DNA from: Legionellaceae bacterium
GTDB lineage: Bacteria; Pseudomonadota; Gammaproteobacteria; Legionellales; Legionellaceae
Reading direction: 5' to 3'
Length of the DNA stretch: 7,302 bases
Assembly: GCA_030696465.1 (NCBI GenBank)
Contig: JAUYSE010000230.1
Span: 1-7,302 of the forward strand
A program made the position numbers and the translations under genes. The notes beneath the pieces were generated by a model. That model was given only the letters and a program-made list of their open reading frames with translations. It had not been told where the DNA came from and made no database searches. Every line of letters starts with the position of its first letter. The first letter of the stretch is position 1. Positions 1-5,494 of this stretch are shown here, in pieces.

Positions 1-33
1 TAATAAAAAACACTTTTGACTCTGGAAGATCAT

Positions 34-92
34 TGGTGTCAGTGTCTATTTATTTTTGAAAAAATATGCGATGTAAATCGACTCTGACCCCA
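34..92. repeat. Degenerate inverted repeat upstream of glutaredoxin gene
   Basis: The left arm at 34-52 (TGGTGTCAGTGTCTATTTA) and the reverse complement of the right arm at 74-92 (TGGGGTCAGAGTCGATTTA) match at 16 of 19 positions, with 21 bases between them. A further GACTCTG at 19-25 is a third partial copy of the core. The core GGGGTCAGAGTC resembles, from memory, short repeats found scattered in many proteobacterial genomes near IS200/IS605-like (REP-associated) transposases. That link is inference, since no transposase is present here. No convincing promoter for the following gene was found in this stretch. Confidence 0.5.
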
Positions 93-135
93 TTGATTTC
101 TCCACACTACATACGATGATCTTTAGGGGATTTTT

Positions 136-366
136 ATGAAAAAAGTATTAATATATTCGACAGATACCTGTCCTTATTGTGTTATGGCTAAAAAACTTTT
201 ACAGGAAAAAGGATTATCCTATACAGAAATACGCGTTGATTTAGATGATGAGGAACGCGAAAAAATGATAGAGCGTTCTGGGCGACGTACGGTTCCACAA
301 ATTTTTATGGATGATACTCATATTGGTGGTTATGACGATCTATGTGCTTATTTTAAAACATTGTAG
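136..366 (+). CDS. grxC: Glutaredoxin 3 (GrxC-type dithiol glutaredoxin)
   Basis: This is a small cytoplasmic thiol-disulfide oxidoreductase that uses glutathione to reduce protein disulfides and glutathione mixed disulfides. The 76-residue product has the thioredoxin-fold glutaredoxin signature: the dithiol active site CPYC at residues 12-15 after a first beta strand (KKVLIYS), the cis-proline motif TVP at 52-54, and the glutathione-binding GGYDD at 64-68. It is slightly shorter than E. coli Grx3 (83 residues) but all key elements are present. The start is supported by AGGGGA at 125-130, five bases before the ATG. It lies about 100 bases upstream of rlmD on the same strand, with no clear terminator between, so the two might be co-transcribed. 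The link to the sulfur operon downstream is only by proximity. Confidence 0.93.
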   Translation: MKKVLIYSTDTCPYCVMAKKLLQEKGLSYTEIRVDLDDEEREKMIERSGRRTVPQIFMDDTHIGGYDDLCAYFKTL

Positions 367-467
367 TGTATATGGCTTGTGCAAATGAGGGCTCAGTTTT
401 TGAGTATTCCATCTAGGACGCATCTTCTTGATAATGCCAGCACCCTTACCCATGATAGAGAGATAAT

Positions 468-1760
468 ATGACCGCACTCCAAGCCTCTATTTTGAATTTA
501 AGTCATGACGGTCGCGGAGTTGCGCGCGAGAATGGGAAAGCGGTTTTTATTGAAGGTGCATTGCCGGGCGAAGAGGTTTCCTATCGGTTATTGAAATCGC
601 ATAAACGGTATGATGAAGGAGAAATGGTCTCGTTGTTGCAGCCGTCTCATGTCCGTGTTTCTCCTCCTTGCCCTTATGTAGAGTCTTGTGGCGGTTGTAC
701 GCTACAGCATGTAACGCATTCGGCGCAGATTGAATATAAAGAGGCATTATTTTGGGAAACCCTTAAGCGGATAGGGGGCGTGGAACCTCGTGTGCGCCTG
801 CCTGCATTGATTGGACCTGCCTATGGATATCGTCATCGGGCGCGATTACATGTACGTGTCATAAAAAATAAGGTATTACTTGGGTTTAAAGCGAAGGGAA
901 CGGAAGCGGTGGTTGCTATAGGGCAATGCCTTGTGTTGGAACCAGCCTTGTCTTCATACATTGCGCCTTTACAACAGTTATTACAGACGTTTAGTAAACC
1001 GGCGGTTGTTCACGAAATTTCAATAGCTATTGGGCAAGGGGGCTTCATAGGTGTTTTATTCCATCTTAAAGAACCGCTGATGGCAAAAGATTCGGTACTT
1101 CTCGTAGAATTTTCAGAAGCGCATGCGCTGAATATGTACGTGGAATATCATTCGAAACGCCGACCACTCTCGGAAATACATCCAGGGCCCTTGTATTATC
1201 CATTTAAGACTCAAAATCCGAAGTTGATGTTTTCTTTAGGTGATTTTACACAAATTAACCCACGTCAGAATGAAGCAATGTTGGCGGCAAGTGTAGAGAT
1301 GATGAATCTTTCTTCTCAGGATGTGGTAGGCGATTTATTTTGTGGATTAGGGAATTTTGCTCTGTGGATGGCGCCTTATGTTCAACAGGTGGTAGGGGCA
1401 GAAGTGTCATCTGATATGGTGCGCGCAGCACGAGATAATGCGCTTGAAAACAATAGGTCAAATGTAACTTTTGAAAAAATAGATTTTGACGCTCCCGAGG
1501 CAATACAGCATTTTTTGCGACAATACTCCTGCAATAAATTAGTGATAGATCCACCTAGGAAAGGCGCACAGGCCTTGGTAGATGCTTTGTCGAGCGCTGA
1601 TCTGGATGGCGTACTGTATATATCGTGTCATCCCGGCACACTCGCACGAGATGCTAAAGTGCTGACACAGGAGCATGGTTTTACCCTGCAATCGAGCCGT
1701 GTGATAGATATGTTTCCCCAAACGGCGCATATAGAGGCGATGGCTTGGTTTACACGATAA
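468..1760 (+). CDS. rlmD: 23S rRNA (uracil-1939-C5)-methyltransferase RlmD
   Basis: This is a class I SAM-dependent RNA methyltransferase predicted to form m5U1939 in 23S rRNA. The 430-residue length is close to E. coli RlmD (433). An N-terminal TRAM RNA-binding domain spans about residues 1-57. Four cysteines that match the 4Fe-4S ligands follow: C68, C74 and C77 (CPYVESCGGC) and C154. The central RNA-binding part is followed by the Rossmann methyltransferase domain with FTQIN (260-264), the SAM-binding DLFCGLGN (289-296), DPPRKG (361-366), the catalytic nucleophile C387 in SCHPGTLARD, and the general-base glutamate E423 in HIEAM. A purine-rich AGAGAGA precedes the ATG. All catalytic residues are intact. 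The choice of RlmD over the related RlmC/TrmA enzymes rests on the TRAM domain, the Fe-S cysteines and the length. Confidence 0.92.
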   Translation: MTALQASILNLSHDGRGVARENGKAVFIEGALPGEEVSYRLLKSHKRYDEGEMVSLLQPSHVRVSPPCPYVESCGGCTLQHVTHSAQIEYKEALFWETLKRIGGVEPRVRLPALIGPAYGYRHRARLHVRVIKNKVLLGFKAKGTEAVVAIGQCLVLEPALSSYIAPLQQLLQTFSKPAVVHEISIAIGQGGFIGVLFHLKEPLMAKDSVLLVEFSEAHALNMYVEYHSKRRPLSEIHPGPLYYPFKTQNPKLMFSLGDFTQINPRQNEAMLAASVEMMNLSSQDVVGDLFCGLGNFALWMAPYVQQVVGAEVSSDMVRAARDNALENNRSNVTFEKIDFDAPEAIQHFLRQYSCNKLVIDPPRKGAQALVDALSSADLDGVLYISCHPGTLARDAKVLTQEHGFTLQSSRVIDMFPQTAHIEAMAWFTR

Positions 1761-1779
1761 TTTAATTTTTCTCCATCAT

Positions 1780-1798
1780 CTCCGCTTGAAGAGTTGCT
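1780..1798. repeat. Short direct repeat, copy 1 (left of the sulfur operon block)
   Basis: CTCCGCTTGAAGAGTTGCT here matches 4437-4455 at 18 of 19 bases in the same orientation. Similarity continues weakly on both sides: ATC-rich bases just upstream, and AATATTC followed by GAAG a few bases downstream. The copy sits 19 bases after the rlmD stop codon. The two copies bracket the regulator pseudogene and the three-gene sulfur operon. Confidence 0.6.
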
Positions 1799-1871
1799 AA
1801 TAATATTCGAGAAGCCTTAGTACCACTAATATAATCAGGCGGGAACTCCTGGCTTAAATTGCTTAAACTGG

Positions 1872-1897
1872 ATTATATTAGAAACCTCTAATATAAT
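1872..1897. promoter_or_regulatory. AT-rich palindrome, probable ArsR-family operator 1
   Basis: The arms ATTATATTAGA (1872-1882) and TCTAATATAAT (1887-1897) are perfect reverse complements separated by AACC. The core ATTAGA-N4-TCTAAT is identical in sequence and spacing to that in the palindrome at 2159-2182. The right arm contains a consensus TATAAT (1892-1897), but no good -35 element lies at 17 bases, so a promoter here is uncertain. A degenerate extra copy of the right arm, CTAATATAAT, lies at 1826-1835. The palindrome ends six bases before the regulator pseudogene's ATG, which fits an autoregulatory operator. Confidence 0.7.
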
Positions 1898-1903
1898 TAA
1901 AGT

Positions 1904-2160
1904 ATGCATTCCCAGTCCTAAAAAGCCTTGAGGTCATACAGCAGTAATACTGCTCAAGCTGAAAAAACATTAAAGTTTTTAGCCAATATTAAAAAATTAA
2001 TAATTTTATGTAACTTAGTTGAAGGTGATAAGACGGTAGGCGAGCTCTGTGAGCGGAGCTCGTCGTACGGCCTCAGCCAGCCTTGTTACAGCACCTTGTA
2101 AAAGTTCGAAGGGAAGGACTTATTGAATTAGATAAATAAGACCAGCCTGTGTTTGCCATT
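1904..2160 (+). pseudogene. Decayed ArsR/SmtB-family (BigR/SqrR-like) transcriptional regulator
   Basis: Reading from ATG 1904 gives an in-frame TAA at codon 6 (1919-1921). It then gives AEKTLKFLAN, LIILCNLVEGDKTVGELCER and GLSQP, the N-terminal and helix-turn-helix half of a BigR/SqrR-like ArsR repressor. After 2082 the homology moves to another frame: ALLQHLVKVRREGLIELDK, the recognition helix and the start of the wing. It then hits a TAA (2137-2139) and continues as DQPVFAI. The frameshift lies in AGCCAGCC (2075-2082). Restoring one lost AGCC unit gives LSQPALLQHL, as expected for the family. The cysteine codon of LIILC (TGT 2009-2011), which corresponds to the first redox-sensing Cys of BigR/SqrR, survives. 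Several extra codons appear between CER and GLSQ. Two stops plus a frameshift make a functional protein very unlikely. The family normally represses exactly the kind of operon that follows. Confidence 0.82.
2041..2062. repeat. Small hairpin-forming inverted repeat inside the regulator pseudogene
   Basis: CGAGCTC (2041-2047) and GAGCTCG (2056-2062) are perfect inverted copies with an eight-base loop. The right arm falls where the pseudogene has extra codons (SSSY) compared with the usual ArsR helix-turn-helix. It may be a mutational by-product rather than a functional site. No T-tract follows, so it is not a terminator. Confidence 0.4.
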
Positions 2161-2182
2161 ACATTAGAATATTCTAATGTAA
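2153..2182 (+). promoter_or_regulatory. Probable promoter with overlapping operator 2 for the sulfur operon
   Basis: A perfect 24-bp palindrome spans 2159-2182, with arms TTACATTAGAAT and ATTCTAATGTAA. It has the same ATTAGA-N4-TCTAAT core as the palindrome at 1872-1897. A candidate -35 TTGCCA (2153-2158) and -10 TAATGT (2175-2180), 16 bases apart, overlap it, so a bound dimer would block RNA polymerase. The ATG of the rhodanese gene follows at 2201, with an AAGAAGGA ribosome-binding site at 2185-2192. ArsR proteins of the BigR/SqrR/YgaV group bind AT-rich palindromes of this type. The promoter hexamers are weak matches; the palindrome itself is certain. Confidence 0.72.
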
Positions 2183-2200
2183 CAAAGAAGGATAAAGGCC

Positions 2201-2749
2201 ATGAATATTTCTAACGTAGACGCAACCACTGTACGTCGCTGGTTGAGTAATAATGAAGCTATTTTAATCGATGTGCGCGAGCCGGCTGAGTACTCAGCCA
2301 TTCATATTGATGAGGCAAAAAACATTCCACTAGGTAAGTTAAAGTCCAACTTGCCGCTGGACTGCGGTGGCAAAAAGCTTGTTTTTCATTGTCGCTCCGG
2401 AGCGAGAGGTCAACAAGCTTGCGAAGCAGTTGTCAAACAGTGTCCAGATGCGCAAGTCTTTAACCTAGAGGGTGGCATCATATCATGGGAGGCCAGCGGC
2501 CACGATGTACAACGATCTGGAAAAGCATTCTTACCACTTGACAGACAAGTTCAGCTGACTATAGGTGTGCTATTGGTGGTCTTATCAATACTGTCTTATT
2601 TTATAAGCCCAATATTTATTTTATTGGTCGGGTTTGTTGGTGCTGGATTGAGTGTGGCAGGATTAACCGGATATTGTGGAATGGCTCTGTTGATTGCAAA
2701 AATGCCTTGGAATCAACAAGCTGATATCCCCTCTAGTAAGTCCGAATAA
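2201..2749 (+). CDS. Rhodanese-like sulfurtransferase with C-terminal DUF2892-type membrane tail
   Basis: This is a single-domain rhodanese (about residues 5-105) with active-site cysteine C64 in the loop CRSGAR, preceded by the usual IDVREPAEY (23-31) and followed by NLEGGIISWEASGHDV. The loop carries sulfane sulfur as a Cys persulfide. Residues 115-170 form two hydrophobic helices ending in TGYCGMALLIAKMPWN, typical of the DUF2892 tail often fused to rhodaneses. The catalytic domain is probably held at the inner face of the membrane. The likely role is to pass persulfide sulfur to glutathione or to the dioxygenase encoded two genes downstream. The start is set by AAGAAGGA eight bases upstream. 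The stop TAA shares its last A with the ATG of the next gene (TAATG at 2747-2751), which implies translational coupling. The sequence is intact and of normal length (182 residues). Confidence 0.9.
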   Translation: MNISNVDATTVRRWLSNNEAILIDVREPAEYSAIHIDEAKNIPLGKLKSNLPLDCGGKKLVFHCRSGARGQQACEAVVKQCPDAQVFNLEGGIISWEASGHDVQRSGKAFLPLDRQVQLTIGVLLVVLSILSYFISPIFILLVGFVGAGLSVAGLTGYCGMALLIAKMPWNQQADIPSSKSE

Positions 2750-3549
2750 TGCTTTTTTGGGGATATAGTTTAGCCGTTATCATGGGGCTAATTCTGGGCT
2801 TGATTGGCGCAGGTGGTTCTATCTTGACGATGCCAATACTTGTTTATTTTTTACATATAAGTCCTGTTGTTGCAACCGGGTATTCTTTGCTCGTTGTAGG
2901 CACTGCCGCCTTGTTTGGTGCTACACGATATTGGCAAATAGGAAAGGTAGATTTAAAAATTGCACTCATATTTGCTATGCCAGCAATGATTGCAGTTTGG
3001 TTGGCACGTAAGATTTTGTTACCAGCCCTGCCCACAATGATGCTCGGAATTTCCAAAGATAGCTTTATTATGCTTTTGTTTGCCTTATTGATGGTGGTGG
3101 CCTCAATTTTTATGTTAAAACCAGTCTATGAACAGCGAATGAGTGGCTCACCACCATCGGGGTTTTTATATACTATAAAACTTATTTTAGGAAGCTTTGC
3201 AGTAGGTCTTTTAACGGGGATGGTTGGTGCAGGAGGAGGGTTTTTAATCATCCCTAGCTTAATTGCGTTGTTTAATATATCCATGAAAATGGCTGTTGGT
3301 ACTTCTCTCGCCATTATCGCGATGAATTCATTTGTAGGCTTTAGTGGGGATTTGTCTTTGGGTATTGAGTTGAACTGGTGGTTATTAATGGTATTTATTA
3401 CTCTAACATTGATTGGCATGGGGATTGGTACATCAATAGCTCACTATGTTAATGACAAGACGCTTAGAAATGGCTTTGGGTTTCTCGCATTTTTTGTTGG
3501 TGTGGGTATTTTTGTCCATGAACTATTTTTAATAATGGGGGTGAGTTAA
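2749..3549 (+). CDS. TauE/SafE-family sulfite/sulfur-oxyanion exporter
   Basis: This is a 266-residue integral membrane protein of the TauE/SafE (DUF81) family, with about eight predicted transmembrane segments. It shows the family's internal duplication: GLIGAGGSILTMPILVY (17-33) in the first half and GMVGAGGGFLIIPSL (157-171) in the second. Each glycine-rich motif is followed by a VATGYSL or MAVGTSL segment. Members of sulfur operons are thought to export sulfite or related compounds, and sulfite is the product of the dioxygenase encoded next. No strong ribosome-binding site precedes the ATG, so translation probably depends on coupling to the rhodanese gene through the one-base overlap. Substrate is inferred from context and not shown by the sequence. 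Confidence 0.88.
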   Translation: MLFWGYSLAVIMGLILGLIGAGGSILTMPILVYFLHISPVVATGYSLLVVGTAALFGATRYWQIGKVDLKIALIFAMPAMIAVWLARKILLPALPTMMLGISKDSFIMLLFALLMVVASIFMLKPVYEQRMSGSPPSGFLYTIKLILGSFAVGLLTGMVGAGGGFLIIPSLIALFNISMKMAVGTSLAIIAMNSFVGFSGDLSLGIELNWWLLMVFITLTLIGMGIGTSIAHYVNDKTLRNGFGFLAFFVGVGIFVHELFLIMGVS

Positions 3550-3550
3550 T

Positions 3551-4408
3551 ATGGATATACAAACTTTTTTTGATGAGAACACCTATACGTTTACCTATAT
3601 CGTGATTGATAAAAAAACAAAAAAATGTGCCATCATTGATCCCGTTTTAGATTTTGACTTTCATTCGGGTAAGACGTGGACGGCTTCAGCAGATAAATTG
3701 ATTGATTATGTTAAAGAGCATGGCCTTGAGGTACAGTGGATACTTGAAACACATGCGCATGCCGATCATTTAACCGGAGCCCATTACCTGAATCAAACAT
3801 TTGATGCAAAAATTGGGATCGGTGAGCATATAAAAGATGTGTTGGCATTGTGGGTGCCTATTTTTAATATAGGATCTGACACCCCTTTAAATGGCTCACA
3901 ATTTGGGAGATTATTTAAAGATGGTGAGCATTTTACTATTGGAACGTTAGATGTAAAAGTTCTCCATACACCAGGTCATACACCTGCATGTGTTAGCTAT
4001 TTAATTAACGACGAAGTCATCTTTGTTGGTGATACGCTCTTTATGCCATACCTCGGTACAGCACGCGCAGATTTTCCTGGTGGAAATGCGGAGGTACTTT
4101 ACGACTCAATTCAAAAAATATTAGCTTTACCAGGCTATACCCAAATTATGATTTGTCATGATTATCCGCAGGGGAATCAAAAGCCCAGTAATGTTTCAAC
4201 TGTTAAAGAGCAAAAAAAACAGAATATTATGATTAATGAAACGATTGGAAAAGAAAATTACATTGTAGCAAGGAACTTGAGAGATAGTGACTTGAAAGTA
4301 CCCAAGTTATTATTGCCCTCTATTCAGGTCAACCTAAGGGCTGGATATTTAGGAGCGCCAGAGGAGAATGGTGTTCAATATATGAAGATCCCATTAAATC
4401 AATTATAG
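3551..4408 (+). CDS. Persulfide dioxygenase (ETHE1/Blh-type metallo-beta-lactamase fold)
   Basis: This is a 285-residue metallo-beta-lactamase-fold protein of the ETHE1/Blh persulfide dioxygenase group. It is predicted to oxidise glutathione persulfide with O2 to sulfite and glutathione in the cytoplasm. The metal-binding motif is THAHADH (67-73), with H68, H70, D72 and H73. PGH (H143), GD (D161) and CHD (H203) follow. By analogy with ETHE1, one mononuclear iron would be held by H68, H143 and D161. TARADFPGGNAEVLYDS (170-185) is typical of this dioxygenase group rather than glyoxalase II. The start lies one base after the tauE stop and has a GGGGGTGAG ribosome-binding site (3537-3545). Unlike some Blh proteins it has no fused rhodanese domain; that function is encoded by the first gene of the operon. 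A generic MBL hydrolase is the alternative, but context and motifs argue against it. Confidence 0.9.
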   Translation: MDIQTFFDENTYTFTYIVIDKKTKKCAIIDPVLDFDFHSGKTWTASADKLIDYVKEHGLEVQWILETHAHADHLTGAHYLNQTFDAKIGIGEHIKDVLALWVPIFNIGSDTPLNGSQFGRLFKDGEHFTIGTLDVKVLHTPGHTPACVSYLINDEVIFVGDTLFMPYLGTARADFPGGNAEVLYDSIQKILALPGYTQIMICHDYPQGNQKPSNVSTVKEQKKQNIMINETIGKENYIVARNLRDSDLKVPKLLLPSIQVNLRAGYLGAPEENGVQYMKIPLNQL

Positions 4409-4436
4409 AACTTATGCAGGGCCGTCCGGTAATCCA

Positions 4437-4455
4437 CTCCGCGTGAAGAGTTGCT
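4437..4455. repeat. Short direct repeat, copy 2 (right of the sulfur operon block)
   Basis: CTCCGCGTGAAGAGTTGCT matches the copy at 1780-1798 except for one base. It is followed by CCTGAATATTCTTACCGAAGC, which shares AATATTC and GAAG with the first copy's flank. It lies in the 96-base gap between the convergent dioxygenase and cydB genes. A small palindrome GAAGCTTC (4472-4479) lies nearby. No typical rho-independent terminator is evident for either operon. Confidence 0.6.
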
Positions 4456-4504
4456 CCTGAATATTCTTACCGAAGCTTCTTCCATAAAAAATACTTAAGA
4501 AAAT

Positions 4505-5494
4505 TTAATGATAATGGTCGTTTGTTTTTCCTCGAAACAAATAATAAGCATAAGCCGTATATCCCAGTAAAATGGGCAACATAATTACAACCCCTATTAA
4601 AATAAACTTTAATGTTGTATTGGGTGCTGCAGCCTCCCAAAGAGTAACTTGATGAGGAATGAGATAAGGATAAACACTAACGCCTATTCCCACATAGGAA
4701 CATAAAAAAATAAGGATACTATACATAAAGGGCTTTACTTCATTTTGTTTAGACAGGTTTTTCCACGTTAAAAAAACGGCGATTAACGCTAACAATGGTA
4801 AGGGACTTAGATAAATAAAATTAGGGTAACTATACCAGCGCGCAAAAATTACATTGCTATGTAATGGCGTCCAAATACTTACAAAAAAGAGAAAAATACT
4901 GACCAGTACCAGTAATCCTTTTGAGTAATGAATCATTTTTTTTTGTAATCGGCCCTCGCTTTTCATGATCATCCACGTCGCACCCAGCAAACCATAGCCA
5001 CTACTCAATGCAATGCCTGTAAGCAACGTAAAGGGAGTCAGCCAATCGGTGGAATTGATTGTCATGGCAGCTTCGTCAATGGGGAACCCCTGCACAAAGC
5101 ATCCAAGAATGACCCCTTGAAAAAAGGCGGCGGCTATCGAACTAATCGCAAATGCCCAATTCCAAAAGGGCTTCGATTTCTCGGCTTTAAAGCGAAACTC
5201 AAAACTAACCCCACGAAAAACCAATGAAATAAGCATGAGCATTAATGGCATATACAAAATAGGTAGGAGCAATCCATAGACCTGTGGAAATGCGCCATAA
5301 AGCATGGCTCCCCCAAAAACAAGCCAGGTCTCATTCCCATCCCATATAGGGGCAATAGAATTCATCATTTTATCGCGTTCCGCTTCATTTGCGGTAAACG
5401 GAAATAAAATACCTATACCCAAATCAAATCCATCTAAAATCACATAAATTATAACTATAAATGCGAGAATTAAGGCGAAAATAAGGGGCAGCAT
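4505..5494 (-). CDS. cydB: Cytochrome bd-type quinol oxidase subunit II (CydB/CioB)
   Basis: This is subunit II of the cytochrome bd quinol oxidase, an inner-membrane complex that oxidises quinol and reduces O2 to water without pumping protons. The 329-residue, very hydrophobic protein has the conserved first-helix motif DGFDLGIG (21-28), IWDGNETWLVFGGA (50-63) and RGVSFEFR (94-101). It is shorter than E. coli CydB (379) and closer to CioB/QxtB-type subunits of cyanide-insensitive oxidases. Its ATG overlaps the cydA stop (TAATG, 5492-5496 on the reverse strand), and GGGAGA lies about eight bases upstream, so it is translationally coupled to cydA. No CydX-like single-helix peptide follows: the downstream 96 bases encode only a short polar frame. 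No cydDC genes are in the window. Confidence 0.93.
   Translation of the reverse strand: MLPLIFALILAFIVIIYVILDGFDLGIGILFPFTANEAERDKMMNSIAPIWDGNETWLVFGGAMLYGAFPQVYGLLLPILYMPLMLMLISLVFRGVSFEFRFKAEKSKPFWNWAFAISSIAAAFFQGVILGCFVQGFPIDEAAMTINSTDWLTPFTLLTGIALSSGYGLLGATWMIMKSEGRLQKKMIHYSKGLLVLVSIFLFFVSIWTPLHSNVIFARWYSYPNFIYLSPLPLLALIAVFLTWKNLSKQNEVKPFMYSILIFLCSYVGIGVSVYPYLIPHQVTLWEAAAPNTTLKFILIGVVIMLPILLGYTAYAYYLFRGKTNDHYH

Noticed and set aside
395..415. Terminator after the glutaredoxin gene (CTCA/TGAG around a T-run)
   Set aside because: The stem is only four base pairs and the T-run is in the loop, not after the stem.
428..456. Promoter TTGATA-17-CATGAT ahead of rlmD
   Set aside because: It would start transcription about five bases before the ATG and leave the purine-rich ribosome-binding site outside the transcript.
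547..747. Antisense open frame within rlmD (66 codons)
   Set aside because: It lies wholly opposite the TRAM and Fe-S region of a well-supported gene, and has no family features or ribosome-binding site.
1255..1730. Two antisense open frames opposite the methyltransferase domain of rlmD
   Set aside because: The peptides are composition-biased, with no recognisable domain; the sense frame has all catalytic motifs.
1763..1870. Minus-strand frame ending at the repeat (contains FPPDYISGTKASRILL) as a gene remnant
   Set aside because: It is only about 35 codons between stops, with no start signal. Similarity to the second repeat copy is at the DNA level and is not kept as a protein frame.
1904..2200. 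Programmed frameshifting to make an intact ArsR regulator
   Set aside because: There are two in-frame stops besides the frame break, and the AGCC tract is not a known slippery motif; decay is the simpler reading.
2844..3419. Two antisense frames opposite the TauE gene
   Set aside because: They mirror codons of a hydrophobic membrane protein and have no independent evidence.
4402..4485. Small minus-strand frame after cydB (starts MEEASVRIF) as a possible CydX subunit
   Set aside because: CydX is a short single-helix membrane peptide; this frame is polar and charged with no hydrophobic segment, and it runs through the repeat copy and into the dioxygenase gene end.
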